The notes under the pieces: model-generated
What the model saw: only the letters and a program-made list of their open reading frames with translations
What the model was told of the DNA's origin: nothing
Database searches by the model: none
Assembly (NCBI RefSeq): GCF_019091455.1
Contig: NZ_JAGXJN010000004.1
Span: 1 to 64,000, forward strand
Reading direction: 5' to 3'
DNA length: 64,000 nucleotides
Source: Chitinophaga sp. GbtcB8
GTDB taxonomy: Bacteria > Bacteroidota > Bacteroidia > Chitinophagales > Chitinophagaceae
Part shown: piece by piece, positions 34,032-44,399 of the stretch
How positions within the stretch are numbered: position 1 is the first letter of the stretch
Layout of the letters: each line of letters starts with the position of its first letter
Position numbers and translations under genes: made by a program

Positions 34032-37000
34032 ATGAGTTATACACCAAAGCATAAAGTACGCATTGTTACTGCTGCGGCTTTATTTGACGGGCATGATGCC
34101 GCCATTAACATCATGCGCCGGATTATGCAATCCAAGGGCGCAGAGGTGATACACCTGGGCCATAACCGCTCTGCCGCTGAAATTGTAGACTGCGCCATCC
34201 AGGAAGATGCACAGGGTATTGCCGTTACCTCTTACCAGGGCGGGCACGTAGAATTCTTTAAATACATGTACGATCTGCTGCAGGAAAAACACTGCGGCCA
34301 TATTAAAATATTCGGTGGCGGCGGCGGCACCATTTTACCGGTTGAAATTGATGAGCTGCATGCCTATGGCATTACCCGCCTGTACTCCCCGGATGACGGA
34401 CGGCACATGGGCCTGGAAGGCATGATCGAAGATGTAATACGCCAGTGCGATTTTCTGACCGTACCCGTGCTGAACGGGCAGCTGCAGAAATTAGCCGATA
34501 AACAATACAAGATCATTGCGCAGGCCATTACCATTGCAGAAAACGACCAGCTGCCCGACTGGCAGCCAGACCAGCAAAAAACCAAGGCCGTACTGGGTAT
34601 TACCGGTACCGGCGGGGCCGGTAAAAGTAGTGTAACAGATGAGCTGGTGCGCCGCTTCCTGCACAACTTTGAAGATAAGACCGTGGCAGTGATCTCTGTG
34701 GATCCCTCCAAGAAAAAGACCGGTGGCGCTTTGCTGGGCGACCGGATCCGCATGAACTCCATTCACCATCCCCGCGCCTATATGCGCTCCCTGGCTACCC
34801 GTGAAAGTGATAAAGCCATCAGTGAACATATCCAGGAAGCGGTAGACATCTGCAAGCAGGCAGGGTTTGACCTCATTATCCTGGAAACTTCCGGTATTGG
34901 CCAAAGTGATACGGCTATTACAGACCACTGCGATGTATCCCTGTATGTAATGACGCCGGAATACGGCGCAGCCTCCCAGCTGGAAAAGATCAACATGCTG
35001 GATTATGCAGATACCATTGCTATCAACAAGTTTGATAAAGCCGGCGCCTTAGATGCCTTGCATGATGTGCGCAAACAATACAAACGCAATCATGGCTTAT
35101 GGACCGCAAAGGACGAAGACCTGCCGGTGGTAGGCACCATTGCCTCCCAGTTCAATGACGCCGGTATTAACCAGCTGTTTGAAAAAGTGATCCATATTAT
35201 TGAATCAAAGAATGGGGTACGCTTTGGAGAAGTAACTCATGAGCGGCCCCGGGATACCACTACCAAATCGCAGATCATTCCTCCTGCGCGGGTGCGCTAC
35301 CTGTCAGAGATCACAGAGGTGATCCATGATTATGGTAAATGGGTAAATGAACAAAGCGCCATTGCCAGCCAGCTGTACCAGCTGGAAGGAGTGCTGGCTA
35401 TGCAGGAGGTAAAGGCCAAAGATGAATTGAATAACATAAAGGCCCATCTGCAACAGCAGCTGCACCCCAGCTGCCTGCAGCTGATTGAGAACTGGCCAAA
35501 GCTGCAGCAGCAATACACTGCAGATCACTATGAGTTCCAGGTAAGGAACAAAGTGATCAAGCTGCCTTTATATACAGCCAGCCTTTCGCAGTCGCGCATT
35601 CCCAAGATCAGCTTACCGCAATACAAAGACTGGGGCGATATACTGCGCTGGCAGCTTACGGAAAACCTGCCGGGTGAATTCCCCTATGCAGCCGGCGTGT
35701 TCCCGCTGAAACGGGAAGGGGAAGACCCCACCCGTATGTTTTCCGGGGAAGGGGGCCCGGAAGGGACCATTAAACGTTTCCCCTACGTAACACTGGACCA
35801 GCCGGCAAAGCGCCTCAGCACTGCGTTTGACAGTGTTACCCTTTATGGGGAAGACCCTGCCCACCGCCCCGATATTTATGGAAAAGTAGGCAATTCCGGG
35901 GTAAGCATTGCCACGGTAGATGATGCTAAAAAACTGTACAGCGGGTTTGATCTTTGTGATCCCAAAACCTCTGTATCCATGACCATTAATGGCCCCGCGC
36001 CCATACTGCTGGCCTTTTTCATGAATGCAGCCATTGACCAGCAATGTGAAAAATACATTTCGGAGAACGGGTTAACGGAACAGGTACAGCAGCGCATTAA
36101 AGCAAAGTTCAAAGCACATCCCTTACCGCATTATAATGGCGGTCTGCCAAAGGGCAACAGTGGCTTAGGCCTGCAGCTGCTGGGCATTTCCGGCGATGCA
36201 GTGCTGGACAGGGATGTATATGAAAAAATAAAAGCACACGCTTTAAATACTGTGCGGGGCACCGTGCAGGCAGATATACTGAAAGAAGACCAGGCGCAGA
36301 ACACCTGCATTTTCTCCACCGAATTTGCATTAAAGCTTATGGGCGATGTGCAGGATTATTTTATTAAACAGCAGGTACGCAACTTTTACTCTGTAAGCAT
36401 TTCCGGTTACCATATTGCGGAAGCAGGCGCCAACCCTATTACACAGCTGGCTTTTACCTTAGCGAATGGTTTTACCTATGTGGAGTATTACCTGAGCCGG
36501 GGTATGCATATAGATGATTTTGCACCCAACCTCTCTTTCTTTTTCAGCAATGGCATGGATCCTGAATATGCTGTAATAGGCCGCGTGGCGCGCCGCATAT
36601 GGGCCAAAGCCATTCGTCAGAAATATAAGGGCAACGACCGTTCACAAAAGCTGAAATATCATATTCAAACCTCCGGCCGCAGCCTGCACGCGCAGGAAAT
36701 AGATTTTAATGACATCCGCACCACCCTGCAAGCCCTGTACGCTATTTATGACAACTGCAATTCCCTGCACACAAATGCATACGATGAAGCCATTACCACG
36801 CCTACGGAAGAAAGTGTACGCCGTGCTATGGCCATTCAGCTGATCATTAACCAGGAGCTGGGTACGGCCAAAAATGAAAATCCTATACAGGGTTCTTTCT
36901 TTATTGAAGAGCTGACCGACCTGGTGGAAGAAGCTGTGCTGCTGGAATTTGACCGGATCACAGAACGCGGCGGGGTGCTGGGCGCTATGGAAAGAATGTA

Positions 37001-37355
37001 CCAGCGTAATAAGATCCAGGAAGAAAGCTTATACTACGAATCACTGAAACATGACGGGCAATACCCGATCGTGGGTGTGAATACTTTCCTGAATAAAAAA
37101 GGATCCCCTACCATTATACCGGCAGAAGTGATCCGTTCCACCACGGAAGAAAAAGAATTTCAGATCAATACGCTGCAGGCGTTTCAAGCACGGCATGCAG
37201 ATAAAAGTGTAAATGCTTTAAAGCAGCTGCAACAGGTAGCGGTAAATAACGGTAACCTGTTTGCGGAGCTGATGGAAACGGTGAAACACTGTTCCCTGGG
37301 GCAAATTACACATGCGCTGTATGAAGTAGGCGGGCAGTATAGAAGGAATATGTAA
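34032..37355 (+). CDS. icmF: Fused isobutyryl-CoA mutase with G-protein chaperone
   Basis: B12-dependent interconversion of isobutyryl-CoA and n-butyryl-CoA (and related acyl-CoAs), with a built-in GTPase that guards cofactor loading. Started at 34032 the protein has 1107 residues: B12-binding domain 1-140 ([10 protein letters not shown] with ligand His21, LGHNRS, then [12 protein letters not shown]), MeaI-type G domain from ~185 (P-loop GTGGAGKSS at 192-200, [28 protein letters not shown]), a linker, and the TIM-barrel mutase ([20 protein letters not shown], then [33 protein letters not shown]). PYAAGVFPL places Phe in the substrate pocket as in IcmF rather than methylmalonyl-CoA mutase. Residues upstream of the chosen start are not conserved in type. 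A terminator follows. Confidence 0.92.
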   Translation: MSYTPKHKVRIVTAAALFDGHDAAINIMRRIMQSKGAEVIHLGHNRSAAEIVDCAIQEDAQGIAVTSYQGGHVEFFKYMYDLLQEKHCGHIKIFGGGGGTILPVEIDELHAYGITRLYSPDDGRHMGLEGMIEDVIRQCDFLTVPVLNGQLQKLADKQYKIIAQAITIAENDQLPDWQPDQQKTKAVLGITGTGGAGKSSVTDELVRRFLHNFEDKTVAVISVDPSKKKTGGALLGDRIRMNSIHHPRAYMRSLATRESDKAISEHIQEAVDICKQAGFDLIILETSGIGQSDTAITDHCDVSLYVMTPEYGAASQLEKINMLDYADTIAINKFDKAGALDALHDVRKQYKRNHGLWTAKDEDLPVVGTIASQFNDAGINQLFEKVIHIIESKNGVRFGEVTHERPRDTTTKSQIIPPARVRYLSEITEVIHDYGKWVNEQSAIASQLYQLEGVLAMQEVKAKDELNNIKAHLQQQLHPSCLQLIENWPKLQQQYTADHYEFQVRNKVIKLPLYTASLSQSRIPKISLPQYKDWGDILRWQLTENLPGEFPYAAGVFPLKREGEDPTRMFSGEGGPEGTIKRFPYVTLDQPAKRLSTAFDSVTLYGEDPAHRPDIYGKVGNSGVSIATVDDAKKLYSGFDLCDPKTSVSMTINGPAPILLAFFMNAAIDQQCEKYISENGLTEQVQQRIKAKFKAHPLPHYNGGLPKGNSGLGLQLLGISGDAVLDRDVYEKIKAHALNTVRGTVQADILKEDQAQNTCIFSTEFALKLMGDVQDYFIKQQVRNFYSVSISGYHIAEAGANPITQLAFTLANGFTYVEYYLSRGMHIDDFAPNLSFFFSNGMDPEYAVIGRVARRIWAKAIRQKYKGNDRSQKLKYHIQTSGRSLHAQEIDFNDIRTTLQALYAIYDNCNSLHTNAYDEAITTPTEESVRRAMAIQLIINQELGTAKNENPIQGSFFIEELTDLVEEAVLLEFDRITERGGVLGAMERMYQRNKIQEESLYYESLKHDGQYPIVGVNTFLNKKGSPTIIPAEVIRSTTEEKEFQINTLQAFQARHADKSVNALKQLQQVAVNNGNLFAELMETVKHCSLGQITHALYEVGGQYRRNM

Positions 37356-37372
37356 TTGATCTTTATATCAGG

Positions 37373-37402
37373 AAGTGGCCGCATTTTGTGGCCACTTTTT
37401 TT
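37373..37402 (+). terminator. Terminator of icmF
   Basis: GTGGCC, a short loop containing GCATTTT, then GGCCAC, followed by seven T, 17 bases after the icmF stop. Confidence 0.85.
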
Positions 37403-37840
37403 ATGGCTGCATTTTTAAAGGAAAGTTAGTCGCCCGGAATTACTTTCCCCTGCGCAAAAAATACTGTGCAAGGGAAAGTAAAACAACAAGGCATCCGGCA
37501 AATTGCGGAAAGACTACAAGTTTTCATTACGTGGAATTATAAATCAGCAGTATGTTGATCCTGGATCTTCCTGGTTCATTAAATAAAATGGCTTGTTTCT
37601 TTTTAGAATGACGGTAACAAATAGGTTTTCCTTTTCAAAAAAGACGATAACAAGTTTGCTTTAAAACAGAATAGCGTGATTAATTCAGATTTTGGTTTTC
37701 AGCTTAAATCTTGGTTCTATGGTTACAACATCTAAGGATGTGTATCACTTACACAATCTTAGCTTAAATTTTTGTTAAAAAGAAATTTTTTTTAAAAGCG
37801 TATTAATTACGCTTTAAGAGATCGATGGACCATAGTCCAC
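37403..37840. other. Gene-free stretch with palindrome and repeated motifs
   Basis: No credible gene. It holds a long imperfect hairpin at 37440-37481 (arms TTACTTTCCC and GGGAAAGTAA, then TGCGCA/TGTGCA), the motif ACGTGGAATT at 37529-37538, a 9-base direct repeat AGCTTAAAT at 37701 and 37761, and a small palindrome GGACCATAGTCC at 37827-37838 just after the Nudix regulator stop. Two tiny plus-strand frames of 18-19 codons are not supported by a promoter. Confidence 0.5.
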
Positions 37841-38551
37841 TCAGAACCCAATCCCTAAATACCGCTTCTTCCGCTGATCGTATTTTTCAAAATTGAATTT
37901 ATACAAGCGGGCCGGCCGGTGCGGTACATCATCCTCTTCTTCATGCAGATCAACCAACAGGTCCATCGATAAAAATTTCTTTCTGAAGTTGCGCCGGTCC
38001 AGCTTTACATCCAGTATGGCTTCATACAGGTTTTGCAGCTCGCGCAGGGAGAATTTTCTAGGTAACAGGTTAAAGCCTACCGGCTGCTCTATGACCTTAT
38101 GCTTTAAACGCTCGTGACAGCTGTGTAAAATTTCCCGGTGATCAAAAGCCATATCCGTTACATTCTTCACAGTATGCCAGTGCAGCTCGTTCCCGTGCTT
38201 TTTCAGCTCATTCTGCTCTATGTTCACCAGTGAATAATAGGCTACTGTAATTACCCGTCCTGCGGGATGCCGCTGCACGCCGCCAAAGGTCTGCACCTGC
38301 TCCATGTACACATGATCCAGGCCTGTGCGGGTTTTCAGCACACGGTAGGCCGCTTCGTCCAGCTCTTCTTCAGGGCGTACAATATCGCCCAGTAATGACC
38401 ATTTACCTGTAAATTCATTGAGGTCGGATTTTATCAGCAATACTTTTAGTTCATCATTGTCAAAGCCAAAGATGACACAGTCTACCGAAATAGCCATTTT
38501 AAAGTAGGTACTGATCTCTGTCAGATGCGCATTAATGTTCTTTGCCTGCAT
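37841..38551 (-). CDS. Nudix-domain transcriptional regulator (NrtR/AraR-like)
   Basis: A 236-residue protein with an N-terminal Nudix fold (ISVDCVIFGFDNDELKVLLIK, WSLLGDIVRPEEELDEAAYR) and a C-terminal winged helix (FSLRELQNLYEAILDVKLDRRNF, then FRKKF). The Nudix box GX5EX7REUXEEXGU is degraded: where REUXEE is expected it reads YRVLKTRTG, so it should bind, not hydrolyse, a nucleotide or sugar-nucleotide ligand. In Bacteroidota such proteins control sugar (arabinose) or NAD metabolism. The ATG at 38551 is preceded by the ACGTGGAATT motif on the opposite strand. Targets cannot be read from this window. Confidence 0.85.
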   Translation of the reverse strand: MQAKNINAHLTEISTYFKMAISVDCVIFGFDNDELKVLLIKSDLNEFTGKWSLLGDIVRPEEELDEAAYRVLKTRTGLDHVYMEQVQTFGGVQRHPAGRVITVAYYSLVNIEQNELKKHGNELHWHTVKNVTDMAFDHREILHSCHERLKHKVIEQPVGFNLLPRKFSLRELQNLYEAILDVKLDRRNFRKKFLSMDLLVDLHEEEDDVPHRPARLYKFNFEKYDQRKKRYLGIGF

Positions 38552-38691
38552 AGCTATAAAAACGTGGAATTCTTAAATGTTAGCTTGCTCTTTGTTGTAT
38601 TGGTATTCGGTTTCTTAGGGATGGCCGTCCGCTTGGTTGAATGAGCGTAATGTATTATAAAAGTTATGGGATTTTTTTATATCAACGAAAA

Positions 38692-40341
38692 TTATTTTAC
38701 ACCACCTGCTTTATATACTTGTTCCCCTCCGCTGAAAGTAGCCAGCACTTTAGTTTTCAGCACTGAGTCCAACGGCATTTCCATCAGATCATGGTCCAGT
38801 ATTACCAGGTCTGCCAGCTTACCCGGCTCCAGGCTGCCGCGGGTATCCTCTTCAAAACAACCTTTAGCTACCCAAATGGTCATGCCCTGCAAGGCCTGCT
38901 GCCGGGTTAATGCATTCTCTTTCTGAAAGCCGCCGGGCGGATAGTTATTGGCATCCATACGGGCTACTGCTGCCAGGAATGTTTTTAGGGGATTAATATC
39001 TTCTACCGGGAAGTCGGTCCCCAGCGGCATCCAGCCATTTTGCTGCAACAGCTGCTGGTAGATATAAGCGCTTTTAAGACGCTCCGGCCCCAGGCGGGCG
39101 CCGGCCCAGTACATATCAGAGGTGGCAAGCGTAGGCTGTACAGATGGGATAATGCTGTACTGCCCAAACAAAGGCACATCTTCCGGGGCCACTATCTGCG
39201 CATGTTCTATACGCCAGCGCCGGTCGTTCTTACCCTTTAATACGTGGCTGTATATACGCAGTATTTCGCGGTTGGCAGAATCGCCAATGGCATGCGTGCA
39301 TAACTGGAACTTTGTGTTGATCAGCTGTGCGGCCCGCATGGCAAAATAGCTGCTATCCTTCAGCAGAAAGCCCTTCCAGCCTGGTTTATCTGTATAATCC
39401 TGTAACAGGCAGGCCCCGCGGGAGCCTAAAGCTCCATCTGCATAACATTTAAAACCGGCTATGTTTATATGATCCGTACGATAAGGGCCTTTGGGTAAAA
39501 AGTAGTCGTAGTTCTCCGTGCTGTCTGTTAACAGCACGTATAAACGCATTTTCAAAAGCTGCTGTTGCTGCAGGCTATCGATCATCAATGCCTCATTTTT
39601 CATAATGCCGCAATCCGCAATAGTGGTTAGGCCTGCTGCAAAACAGCTGGCAGCTGCATCCTGTAATGCTTTTTGCAAAAGGGCGCTGGTGGGTTGCGGC
39701 GCTTTGTCAAATACTATCCCCACTGCATTGTCTATTAAGATCCCGGTGAGCTTCCCATTCTTTGTTTCAACTACACCACCTGTTAAAGTTTGCCCTGCAT
39801 GTACGCTGGCTGCATCCAATGCTGCCTGGTTGGCAATGGCCGCATGGCCGTCTACCCTACCCAATAAAACCGGCGTATGGGGAAACAGGCTATCCAGCAC
39901 TGTTTTATCAGGAAAGGCTTTCTCCGGCCAGTCGTTCTGGTCCCAGCCCTGGCCCATCACCCACTGTGTTGCAGCCGGTGGATGGGCTGCTGTAAAGGTT
40001 TTTACACGATCTATTACCTCCCGCCAGCTTTGGGTACCCACCAGGTTCACCTGCTGCAGGCTAAAACCATAACCTATAAAATGGGCATGGGCATCAATAA
40101 ATCCCGGGTATATGAAATGGCTGCCTGCATCCTGCACCTGCGGAGCAGTATACTTTTCCAGTATTTCCTGCTCGTCACCAATGGCTACTATCTTTCCATG
40201 ATGGATAGCCATTGCCTGCGCCTGGCTGAAATGCGCATCCACCGTATAGATCTTTGCATGATGAATAATAAGGTCGGCTTGTTTTTTACTGCTGCAGCTC
40301 CAGCACAGGAGGGCCATACAGCAAATGGGTAATAACTTCAT
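38692..40341 (-). CDS. YtcJ-like amidohydrolase (lipoprotein)
   Basis: A 549-residue metal-dependent hydrolase of the amidohydrolase 3 family with a lipoprotein signal (CCMALLCWSCSSKKQ). Motifs: IYPGFIDAHAHFIGYGFSLQ (metal histidines), GRVDGHAAIANQAAL, ADCGIMKNEAL, LCTHAIGDSANREIL, WRIEHAQIVAPEDV and GTDFPVEDINPL (active-site Asp). The C-terminus closes the urease-like beta domain (GSLEPGKLADLVILD). Secretion suggests a nutritional role on N-acyl or ester compounds. The substrate is unknown. It is transcribed away from ligA. Confidence 0.88.
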   Translation of the reverse strand: MKLLPICCMALLCWSCSSKKQADLIIHHAKIYTVDAHFSQAQAMAIHHGKIVAIGDEQEILEKYTAPQVQDAGSHFIYPGFIDAHAHFIGYGFSLQQVNLVGTQSWREVIDRVKTFTAAHPPAATQWVMGQGWDQNDWPEKAFPDKTVLDSLFPHTPVLLGRVDGHAAIANQAALDAASVHAGQTLTGGVVETKNGKLTGILIDNAVGIVFDKAPQPTSALLQKALQDAAASCFAAGLTTIADCGIMKNEALMIDSLQQQQLLKMRLYVLLTDSTENYDYFLPKGPYRTDHINIAGFKCYADGALGSRGACLLQDYTDKPGWKGFLLKDSSYFAMRAAQLINTKFQLCTHAIGDSANREILRIYSHVLKGKNDRRWRIEHAQIVAPEDVPLFGQYSIIPSVQPTLATSDMYWAGARLGPERLKSAYIYQQLLQQNGWMPLGTDFPVEDINPLKTFLAAVARMDANNYPPGGFQKENALTRQQALQGMTIWVAKGCFEEDTRGSLEPGKLADLVILDHDLMEMPLDSVLKTKVLATFSGGEQVYKAGGVK

Positions 40342-40389
40342 GAGGGAGTATTATGTATAAAAACTAAATTTACGCACAGTTTTGAATAT

Positions 40390-42498
40390 ATGTATACGAA
40401 GGAAATAGAACGCACCCTTGCCCAGCTGGCCAAAACGCTGCTGGGTAAATTAAGCAAACAACAGCTGCTCAATAACCCGGAAGAAACACTGGAAGCCTTG
40501 CAGCGCGTGATCATTTACAATGACTGGCGCTATTATGTACAAAGCGATCCGGTGCTGAGCGACTTTGAGTACGACCAGCTGTTTGCCTGGCTTAAACAGC
40601 TGGAACAGGAAAATCCGCACCTGGTAAGCCCTGATTCGCCCACACAGCGGGTAGCGCTGGGCTTAAGCAAATCGTTCCCTACCGTACAGCACCTGGTGCC
40701 CATGCTGAGCCTTGACAACTCTTACAATTCCGACGACCTGGTAGACTGGGACCGCAAAGCACGCGAGCTCACCGGCCTTACAGATATTGAATATTGTATA
40801 GAGCCTAAGTTTGACGGGGCCAGTATTTCCCTGATCTATGAAAACGACCGCCTGGTACGGGGCGCCACCCGTGGTGATGGCGTAGCCGGAGAAGATATTA
40901 CCGTTAACATCCGGCAGATCCGCAATATTCCCCTCTCCGCCAACTTCAGCGCCTATGGCATTCAATCTATTGAGATCCGGGGCGAGGTGCTTATCAACAA
41001 AAACACTTTTAAAGCCTATAACGATCAGCGCACTGCAGATAACCTGCCGCCGCTGGCCAACCCACGTAATGCCGCATCCGGCTCCCTGCGCATGGTAGAC
41101 CCGCGCGAAGTAGCCAAACGCGGGCTGGAAGCCTTCCTGTACCACATGAGCTATCATGTAATGGATAAAGGAAAGGAAGAGCCTAAAGAGATCCAAACCC
41201 ATAGCAATACGCTGGACCTCCTGAGCCACCTGGGTTTCCGCAGTCCCGGCAAGGAAAAGAGAGTAGTGAAAGGCATAGACGCTGTAATTGACTACGTATT
41301 GAAATTTGAAGAAGAACGGGATAACCTGCCCTATGAAATAGACGGCATGGTGATAAAGGTAAATGACTATACCCTGCAGGATAAGCTGGGCATGACCACC
41401 CACCACCCGCGCTGGGCCATTGCCTATAAATTCAAAGCCCGGCAGGCTACCAGCAAGCTGCGGAAAGTAGAGTTCCAGGTAGGCCGCACCGGTTCTATTA
41501 CACCGGTAGCTAAAATTGATCCCGTGCCTATTGGCGGCGTAACCGTGGGCTCTGTTTCCCTGTTCAATGAAGATGTGGTAAAGGAAAAAGATCTGAAAAT
41601 AGGCGATACCGTGCTGGTAGAAAGAGCCGGTGATGTGATCCCCTACATTGTAAAGTCCGTGGCAGACCTGCGCGATGGTTCTGAGCAGGATATTGTATTT
41701 CCCAAGAACTGCCCCGTATGTAACAGCAAGCTGGAAAAACCGGAAGGAGAAAGCGTTTGGCGCTGCCCCAATATTAACTGCGAAGCGCAGGTAATAGAAC
41801 GCATGATCCATTTTGTGAGTAAGGATGCCATGGATATACGCAGTTTGGGTGAAAGCAATGTGCGTAAATTCTATACCCTGGGATTAATGAAAGATATTCC
41901 CGGCATTTATGAGATGGATTTTACTGAGCTGGCAAAGCTGGAAGGTTTTGGTAAAAAATCCCTGGATAACCTGCAATCAGCTATTGAGCAATCCAAAACA
42001 CAGCCCCTGCACCGGCTGATCTTTGGCCTGGGCATCCGTTATGTAGGAGAAACCACTGCCAAAACACTGGCCAATGCCATTCATCACCTCTTAGACTATA
42101 CGAACTGGACGGCGGAGCAGCTGCTGGAACTGGAAGACATTGGCCCTAAAGTGGCCGGCTCCATTACGCAGTTCTTTGCCAATGCAGATAATATAGCTGT
42201 GCTGAAAAAGCTGGAATCGCTGGGTGTAACACTGGTCAATAATAAATCCTCCCAATCCGGCAGTGGCAGCCTGGAAGGCCAAACCTTCCTGTTCACCGGC
42301 ACTTTAGCCAAGCTGAAACGCAGTGATGCGGAAGAAATGGTAGAACAGCAGGGTGGTAAAATACTGAGTGGCGTAAGCAGCAAGCTCAATTACCTGGTAG
42401 TAGGTGAAGATGCCGGCAGCAAGCTGGAAAAAGCAAAGAAGATCAACACCATCCGCATACTAACAGAGGACGAATTTATTAAGATGACAGAAAGCTAA
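40390..42498 (+). CDS. ligA: NAD-dependent DNA ligase
   Basis: Seals nicks in DNA during replication and repair using NAD+. The 702-residue protein has all domains: Ia (YYVQSDPVLSDFEYDQL), adenylation with the lysine motif EPKFDGASISLIYEN, LVRGATRGDGVAGEDIT, EIRGEVLI, OB fold (KVEFQVGRTGSITPVAKIDP), Cys4 zinc finger (CPVCNSKLEKPEGE...WRCPNINCEAQ), helix-hairpin-helix repeats and a C-terminal BRCT domain (GQTFLFTGTLAKLKRSDAEE). Length is normal for the family. Five bases separate it from the methyltransferase gene downstream. Confidence 0.98.
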   Translation: MYTKEIERTLAQLAKTLLGKLSKQQLLNNPEETLEALQRVIIYNDWRYYVQSDPVLSDFEYDQLFAWLKQLEQENPHLVSPDSPTQRVALGLSKSFPTVQHLVPMLSLDNSYNSDDLVDWDRKARELTGLTDIEYCIEPKFDGASISLIYENDRLVRGATRGDGVAGEDITVNIRQIRNIPLSANFSAYGIQSIEIRGEVLINKNTFKAYNDQRTADNLPPLANPRNAASGSLRMVDPREVAKRGLEAFLYHMSYHVMDKGKEEPKEIQTHSNTLDLLSHLGFRSPGKEKRVVKGIDAVIDYVLKFEEERDNLPYEIDGMVIKVNDYTLQDKLGMTTHHPRWAIAYKFKARQATSKLRKVEFQVGRTGSITPVAKIDPVPIGGVTVGSVSLFNEDVVKEKDLKIGDTVLVERAGDVIPYIVKSVADLRDGSEQDIVFPKNCPVCNSKLEKPEGESVWRCPNINCEAQVIERMIHFVSKDAMDIRSLGESNVRKFYTLGLMKDIPGIYEMDFTELAKLEGFGKKSLDNLQSAIEQSKTQPLHRLIFGLGIRYVGETTAKTLANAIHHLLDYTNWTAEQLLELEDIGPKVAGSITQFFANADNIAVLKKLESLGVTLVNNKSSQSGSGSLEGQTFLFTGTLAKLKRSDAEEMVEQQGGKILSGVSSKLNYLVVGEDAGSKLEKAKKINTIRILTEDEFIKMTES

Positions 42499-42503
42499 TT
42501 CCC

Positions 42504-43298
42504 ATGAATGAACAGGAAGCAGGACAACATTGGAATGAAAATGCAGAAGCCTGGACCATACTGGCCCGGGCGGGATTTGATATTCACCGGGATGGTTATA
42601 ACACTCCCGCATTCTTTAAGCTATTGCCGGAAATAAAAGGGCTTTCCGGTATTGATATTGGCTGCGGGGAAGGCGCCAATACCCGGCTGCTGGCAAAGAA
42701 CGGCGCTGCCTTACAGGCTGTGGATATTGCAGAGAATTTTATTGCGCACGCAAAGGAAGCAGAAGATAAGGATCCCCTGGGCATTACCTATTCTATAGCC
42801 AGCGCCGCTAAGCTGCCCTTTAACAACCAGCAGTTCGACTTTGCTACCTCCTTCATGTGCCTGATGGATATTCCCCATCCGGAAGAAGCACTGAAAGAAG
42901 CTTTCCGGGTGTTGAAACCAGGCGGCTTTTTTCAATTTTCCATTACCCATCCCTGCTTTGATACTCCGCATCGCAAGAATTTAAGGAATGCAGCAGGTGA
43001 AACATATGCGGTAGAAATTGGGGGTTATTTTAACTACCAGAACGGAAAAGTAGCAGAATGGACTTTTAGCAGCGCAGCCGGTAAGCGGCAGGAGCAGTTC
43101 TCTAACTTTAAAGTACCCATGTTTAACAGAACGCTTACCCAATGGGTCAGCGCCATTGTTGATGCAGGTTTTCTGCTGGGGCGCATCAATGAACCTTACC
43201 CGGATGATGCAGTATTAGCAAAATATCCATCCTTACAGGATGCACAGGTAGTACCGTATTTTTTACATTTCCTTTGCAGAAAACCAACCGGGATATAA
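42504..43298 (+). CDS. Class I SAM-dependent methyltransferase
   Basis: A 264-residue methyltransferase with SAM motif I GIDIGCGEGANTRLLAKNG, motif II near LQAVDIAENFIAHAKEAE, and the methyltransf-11 type strand FDFATSFMCLMDIPHPEEAL followed by VLKPGGFFQFSITHP. The C-terminal part (WTFSSAAGKRQEQFSNF) is similar to enzymes of small-molecule type. It is co-directional with ligA (5-base gap) and tadA (16-base gap) and is probably transcribed with them. Substrate unknown. Confidence 0.88.
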   Translation: MNEQEAGQHWNENAEAWTILARAGFDIHRDGYNTPAFFKLLPEIKGLSGIDIGCGEGANTRLLAKNGAALQAVDIAENFIAHAKEAEDKDPLGITYSIASAAKLPFNNQQFDFATSFMCLMDIPHPEEALKEAFRVLKPGGFFQFSITHPCFDTPHRKNLRNAAGETYAVEIGGYFNYQNGKVAEWTFSSAAGKRQEQFSNFKVPMFNRTLTQWVSAIVDAGFLLGRINEPYPDDAVLAKYPSLQDAQVVPYFLHFLCRKPTGI

Positions 43299-43314
43299 AA
43301 TCCTACCAATAGTT

Positions 43315-43758
43315 ATGGACGATAATTATTTCATGCAGCAGGCGCTGAAAGAAGCCCGCAAAGCTTTTGACGATGGCGAAGTACCGGTAGGCGCCGTAGT
43401 AGTGATGAATGAGCAGGTTATTGGCCGCGGCTACAACCAGGTAGAGCGCCTAAACGATTGTACGGCCCATGCAGAAATGATTGCCTTAACAGCCGCCTTC
43501 AATTCGCTGGGCAGCAAATACCTGATGGAGGCAACCCTCTATGTAACCCTGGAGCCCTGCCTGATGTGCGCCGGCGCTTTATACTGGAGCAAAATAGGCC
43601 GCATTGTTTATGCAGCCCGCGATGATAAACACAGCTACCGCCGCTCCACCGGCGACCACATTCCCTTTCACCCCAAAACCAGGCTGGAACAAGGCCCGGG
43701 AGAAACCGAAAGCCTGCAGCTGGTAAAAACATTCTTTGAGAAAAGAAGACTGCGCTGA
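43315..43758 (+). CDS. tadA: tRNA-specific adenosine deaminase
   Basis: Deaminates A34 to inosine in tRNA-Arg(ACG). The 147 residues carry the zinc deaminase motifs CTAHAEMIAL (His ligand and catalytic Glu) and PCLMCAGALYWSKIGRIVY (two Cys ligands), with DDGEVPVGAVVV in front. The C-terminal FFEKRR is typical of TadA. Start at 43315 gives the standard N-terminus MDDNYFMQQALKEA. Confidence 0.93.
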   Translation: MDDNYFMQQALKEARKAFDDGEVPVGAVVVMNEQVIGRGYNQVERLNDCTAHAEMIALTAAFNSLGSKYLMEATLYVTLEPCLMCAGALYWSKIGRIVYAARDDKHSYRRSTGDHIPFHPKTRLEQGPGETESLQLVKTFFEKRRLR

Positions 43759-44053
43759 GGTTAATTACGAATTATCAATTACGACCCCGCCCAAAGCGGC
43801 GCATAGCCTGCCCCGCCAAGCGGGGAATGCCATTGAAAATAATCGTGATTATGAATAATTACGAATTTGGGGACACAGCCATTTCAATAAAATGAGGGCC
43901 TGCGTTGATGCAGGATTGATATAGTGAATGGGTTGCAGAAAGTAATCACGCATTACTGATTTGCGGCACAGATACATCAATTACATATTGCACTATAATT
44001 ACGCAACATTAACATTCCAGCGATATTCCATTTCTGATAAACGCACTACTGAA

Positions 44054-44195
44054 TTTTTGCAGGTCCAAAGCAAGGACCTTTGCCCGGCGTGACACGAACC
44101 ACCAACGCCTCATCAACCCTCCAAAGCCCATCCGCTTGATACCGCCCAATAGCCATCCAACCAGGCGGGCGCAGTCCGGCTTTGGACCTGCAAAA
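44054..44195. repeat. 17-base perfect inverted repeat flanking 108 bases
   Basis: TTTTGCAGGTCCAAAGC at 44054-44070 is exactly repeated in inverse orientation at 44179-44195. The enclosed 108 bases are clearly more GC-rich than the surroundings (GCCCGGCGTG, CAGGCGGGCGCAGTCCGG). The arrangement looks like a small element in its own right nested in the larger one. Confidence 0.7.
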
Positions 44196-44399
44196 TGAAG
44201 CACTACCAAAGTAAATTAAAACCCCAGGAAAAATTCCATTTCCAAAACCAAAATCCGTAATTTCAATACAGCCTCTGTAAACCCACGTTACACCCATAAT
44301 TAATGATTATATAATACCCGCAAACACGCGGTACAGAACTTTACCAAATCTAAAATCCCAGGTCGAGACATGTAAAAATTTACACGTTTATTAACCAGT

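Noticed and set aside
40663..41811. Long antisense frame (382 codons) within ligA
   Set aside because: It is a shadow of ligA codon bias; its sequence has no domain character and ligA is certain.
44009..44297. Overlapping 66- and 83-aa minus-strand frames
   Set aside because: They lie across the 17-base inverted repeat and its GC-rich core; composition follows the repeat and no domain is recognisable.
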